Below are positions 44,834 to 47,442 of a stretch of 47,442 nucleotides of DNA, piece after piece. The stretch is from an uncultured Saprospiraceae bacterium (GTDB lineage Bacteria > Bacteroidota > Bacteroidia > Chitinophagales > Saprospiraceae), in contig CALBWK010000007.1 in the NCBI GenBank assembly GCA_937969415.1, positions 1 to 47,442 of the forward strand, read 5' to 3'. Every line of letters begins with the position of its first letter. Position 1 is the stretch's first letter. Made by a program: the position numbers and the translations under genes. The notes under the pieces were generated by a model that did no database searches, had not been told where the DNA came from, and saw only the letters and a list, made by a program, of their open reading frames with translations.

Positions 44834-45010
44834 TTATTGGCAGCTCAGCGGTTGCTACTGATTGAAAGGTGATTTTTTAAAAATCTACCTATTAATAAGG
44901 ATGCCGATATAGGCAATGGATTTGTTATTGAAGCAAAGTGTTTTGATCAGAATGGCACCTGATATTGCCTTATTGACAGCTCAGCGGTTGCTCTTGTTGG
45001 ATGGTGATTT
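44834..45010. repeat. ~42-bp direct repeat at the 3' end of the PASTA gene
   Basis: The copy at 44970-45010 holds the PASTA gene's stop codon and last residues. A second copy at 44834-44876 lies downstream. The 23-base block beginning TTATTG and continuing CAGCTCAGCGGTTGCT differs by one base between copies; further on the match loosens, ending GGTGATTTT in both. The downstream copy is not part of a gene. It looks like a partial duplication of the gene's tail. Confidence 0.7.
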
Positions 45011-45761
45011 TAATCTGCCCATCCATACCCATTGTAGCCCCATTTCCGGGCTCTGGGTCTTGTGCAATGATGTAAGCTTTAGCTTGATTGGTAATGGCCC
45101 CTCCCGAAATTTCTACCTCTCCTAACCTAAGTCTATAAGTTTGTAGAAGAAATTTCAATTGACCATATTGTCGACAGACCAAATCTGGAATCTCTATCTG
45201 GCCACCATCGATTTTACTGATGACAAACTCTAGTGTCCCGCCTCTCTCGATCTTGACATTGCTTTTTCGACCACTCTCTCCATCGATCAATCTGCCCTTA
45301 TACCATACTTCTAGAATGTGACCAGGTTCTCCTGCATCGTGTCGTTCACTTCGAATCTTACTGTTAATGCTCAGATAGGCTAGCTCTTTCTGTTTGTTAT
45401 TGTACTCACTACCATACATCGATGAGAGCTCAGAGAGATCATACTCATCCGCTTTGTACTTGGTAATATCTACGTAGATTTTGCGCTTTTCCTTCACCTT
45501 GGAGCCACCTGTTGGGTTCTGAGCTATAATTAGGCCACCTGGCTGATCTACCTTATGGATAGAATCTTTGACGATCATCTCAAAAGACTGTTTCTCTGCA
45601 TCTTTAGTTGCCTCATCTATATGCATCCCGATGTAGTCCTTAAGTTCTTTCTCTTGGCCATGATTGGTATAAATCTTAAGCCATAAGAGGACACCACCAA
45701 AAATGAGGATAACCAGTAAAGCCATCAGTAACAAGTGAATCAAGAAGCGCTTTAGCGTCAA
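44970..45761 (-). CDS. PASTA domain membrane protein
   Basis: PASTA domains usually bind peptidoglycan fragments or beta-lactams. The 263-residue protein has one N-terminal membrane anchor (FLIHLLLMALLVILIFGGVL) and two to three PASTA repeats in the periplasm: about 40-97 (IIAQNPTGGSKVKEKRKIYV), a divergent middle one, and about 188-255 (IIAQDPEPGNGATMGM). There is no kinase or transpeptidase domain, so it is a stand-alone PASTA protein of the type common in Bacteroidota. It diverges from the S9 peptidase. Its 3' end is partly duplicated downstream. Confidence 0.88.
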   Translation of the reverse strand: MTLKRFLIHLLLMALLVILIFGGVLLWLKIYTNHGQEKELKDYIGMHIDEATKDAEKQSFEMIVKDSIHKVDQPGGLIIAQNPTGGSKVKEKRKIYVDITKYKADEYDLSELSSMYGSEYNNKQKELAYLSINSKIRSERHDAGEPGHILEVWYKGRLIDGESGRKSNVKIERGGTLEFVISKIDGGQIEIPDLVCRQYGQLKFLLQTYRLRLGEVEISGGAITNQAKAYIIAQDPEPGNGATMGMDGQIKITIQQEQPLSCQ

Positions 45762-45873
45762 GTCAATAGTTTTAGAATAATAAAACGAATAACAACCCTC
45801 TACGAATATAGGGTTATGTTATAATTACTTCAAATATGACCAATATTCTAGCACTTCTGAGTAAATTGTCAAT

Positions 45874-47442
45874 ATGAAAAACGCATATCTGCTCATCCTA
45901 TCAATCCTTATTCTACCCTTATCGCTATTATCGCAAAAGAAGAGTATGACTCCAGAAGTCTACGAGTTGTGGAATCGTATTACTGACAAGCAGATCTCAG
46001 ATAATGGAAACTGGATAACCTATAGATTGACCAACGAAAAAGATCGATCAGATCTTAATGTATACGATGTTACATTAGAAAAGACCTACACCTATCCTGC
46101 CTCCCAAAAAGCTACATTTACCACCTCCGAATCACATCTACTTTTTATCAAGTCAGCAGACCCAGACACGATCAAGTCGATGAAGAGAAGGAAAATCAAA
46201 AAGAAAAAACTACCCAAGGATACACTGTGTATAATGGACTTAAGATCGAAAGAAGTCATTAAGGTCAATAATGTGCAATCCTATAAACTCGGCAAGGAAA
46301 GTGGGGTGGTCGCCATAAAGTTGGCCCCAGGTGATATGAAACTTGACAGTACACTGGTCAAAAAAGAGGGAAAAAAGAATGGCACCAAATTGCTTATCAG
46401 AAATCTTAAAAAAGGCTCTTCGAAAGCGATAGGCTTTGTAACGGATTATAATTGGTCAGAGAAAGATGGAAAAATGGTACTCCATACTACTGGACAAGAC
46501 AGCACAAAGGCAGATAAGGTGTTGCTTTATGATGCTAAATCAGATAAGATGTTGACGCTTATCGATCAGATTGGTGAGTACAAACAAATGAGTTTAGATA
46601 AAATGGGTCGTAGAGTGGCCTTTATTGCTAATCGAGATACTAGTAATGCTAATCGAGGGAAGGAGGAGCTTTTTCTATGGACCGAAGGAGAAAGAAGAGC
46701 TAAAGTTATTGCAGGTGAGAACAGTAATTTTCTGCAAGAGGAGTGGCACATTAGTAGCAATCGACTTCCCTTGTTTACAGAAGGTGGTGAAGGAATTTAT
46801 TTTGGTGTAGCACCATTAAGGACACAACCTGACAGTACCTTATTGGATGAGGAGAAAGTAGATCTCCAGATATGGAATTATAAGGATGGGAAGATTCAGA
46901 CACGACAAGATGTAGATCTCAAAAACACAGAGAAAGAGACTTATGTAATGACTTATGATTTCAAGTCGAAAAAATTTGTCCAAGTCACCGATGAGGAGAA
47001 TAAAGAAATGAGACCCAATGCTAAGCAAAAAGGGAATTATCATCTCACTTCGGATAGAAGAGCTTATGAAAAGTATGCCACTTGGAAAGGACACGATTAT
47101 CGCGATGTCTATAAAGTCAACGCTAAGACTGGACAAAAATCAAAAATCCTAACGCGTATCGAAGGTACGCCACGTCTCTCTCCTGATGGCAGTTATGCCT
47201 ACTGGTACGAACGTGCCGACACAACTTGGAATGCTATCAATATGCAGACAGATAAGCATTCAATTATGTCTAAAGGCAGGCTCTTCGATGAGCTGAATGA
47301 TAGACCGATGCATCCTTCTTCTAGTGGGCATATAGGCTGGACAAATAAGAAGGAGTTGATTGCTTATGATCACTATGACTTATGGAAACTCTCACCTCAA
47401 GGCCAGCCACAAAAACTCACTGATGGGAGAAAAAGTAATGTT
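45874..47442 (+). CDS. S9-family prolyl oligopeptidase-like serine peptidase, partial
   Basis: Predicted periplasmic or secreted peptidase. The ATG at 45874 starts a frame open to the window's end (523 codons, no stop), so only the N-terminal part is here. A signal peptide (MKNAYLLILSILILPLSLLS) is followed by a long beta-propeller with recurrent phrases such as ISDNGNWITYRLTN, SLDKMGRRVAFIANRD and RLSPDGSYAYWYERAD. This resembles the propeller domain that gates S9 peptidases. The catalytic Ser-Asp-His domain would lie beyond the window. A small hairpin (AACCCT/AGGGTT at 45793-45814) precedes it. Confidence 0.78.
   Translation, partial: MKNAYLLILSILILPLSLLSQKKSMTPEVYELWNRITDKQISDNGNWITYRLTNEKDRSDLNVYDVTLEKTYTYPASQKATFTTSESHLLFIKSADPDTIKSMKRRKIKKKKLPKDTLCIMDLRSKEVIKVNNVQSYKLGKESGVVAIKLAPGDMKLDSTLVKKEGKKNGTKLLIRNLKKGSSKAIGFVTDYNWSEKDGKMVLHTTGQDSTKADKVLLYDAKSDKMLTLIDQIGEYKQMSLDKMGRRVAFIANRDTSNANRGKEELFLWTEGERRAKVIAGENSNFLQEEWHISSNRLPLFTEGGEGIYFGVAPLRTQPDSTLLDEEKVDLQIWNYKDGKIQTRQDVDLKNTEKETYVMTYDFKSKKFVQVTDEENKEMRPNAKQKGNYHLTSDRRAYEKYATWKGHDYRDVYKVNAKTGQKSKILTRIEGTPRLSPDGSYAYWYERADTTWNAINMQTDKHSIMSKGRLFDELNDRPMHPSSSGHIGWTNKKELIAYDHYDLWKLSPQGQPQKLTDGRKSNV

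Overview
The window reads as chromosomal DNA of a member of the Bacteroidota, most likely Saprospiria (Saprospiraceae-like). Four things point there. Several genes are preceded by the Bacteroidota-type -7 box TAnnTTTG instead of a TATAAT box. One secreted nuclease carries a type IX secretion C-terminal sorting domain. Several families are largely or typically Bacteroidota (DUF2480, DUF6428, DUF4348, DUF6427-like, a PpiD protein starting MALIGKIRK). RidA, TrpRS, L32/DUF177, MetK and GcvP are of ordinary bacterial type. The genus-level placement is inference. The first ~900 bases are GC-richer, hold no convincing gene and may be foreign or a chimeric contig end.

Layout. 1-1083: unassigned sequence with a minus-strand terminator hairpin. 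1.2-8.2 kb: a membrane-anchored PpiD-like prolyl isomerase with a hairpin in its leader, a DEAD-box RNA helicase, a T9SS-exported endonuclease I, a repeat-bearing spacer and aspS. 8.4-13.1 kb: a polytopic membrane protein, hemA, a DksA/TraR zinc-finger protein, a small membrane protein, and scpB with DUF2480. 13.4-16.6 kb (minus): a cystathionine beta-synthase-like enzyme, then ftcD with a DUF1801 gene. 16.7-20.9 kb (plus): a secreted protein of unknown function, gyrB and a Crp/Fnr-type regulator. 20.9-22.4 kb: an AAA/DUF4143 ATPase whose promoter carries three 20-bp repeats at an exact 33-bp period. 22.7-24.0 kb: ahcY with a strong terminator.

The most distinctive locus is 24.2-32.0 kb, a tightly packed five-gene plus-strand operon of families best known from Planctomycetes: PSCyt1-DUF1549-DUF1553, DUF1501 (Tat signal), an NHL-type propeller, a lipoprotein, and a DUF2231-PSCyt1-LRR-chitobiase-like-F5/8C membrane protein. 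The last two proteins share a homologous C-terminal module. The operon is visibly AT-richer than gyrB. I infer an envelope-located system combining c-type cytochrome domains with surface-ligand-binding modules; its reaction is unknown.

32.2-36.7 kb is a set of short genes: DUF6428, a lipoprotein, a VOC protein, a TPMT-like methyltransferase, an HPF/RaiA-like protein, dCTP deaminase, a phosphopantetheinyl transferase and DUF4348. 36.7-45.8 kb is almost entirely minus-strand housekeeping: gcvP, metK, ridA-trpS-FAH hydrolase, DUF177-rpmF, an MscS-like channel and a PASTA protein. The window ends inside an S9 peptidase gene. AhcY and MetK together cover two steps of the activated-methyl cycle. 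GcvP and FtcD both feed one-carbon units to tetrahydrofolate. I saw no tRNA, rRNA, CRISPR array or intact insertion sequence.
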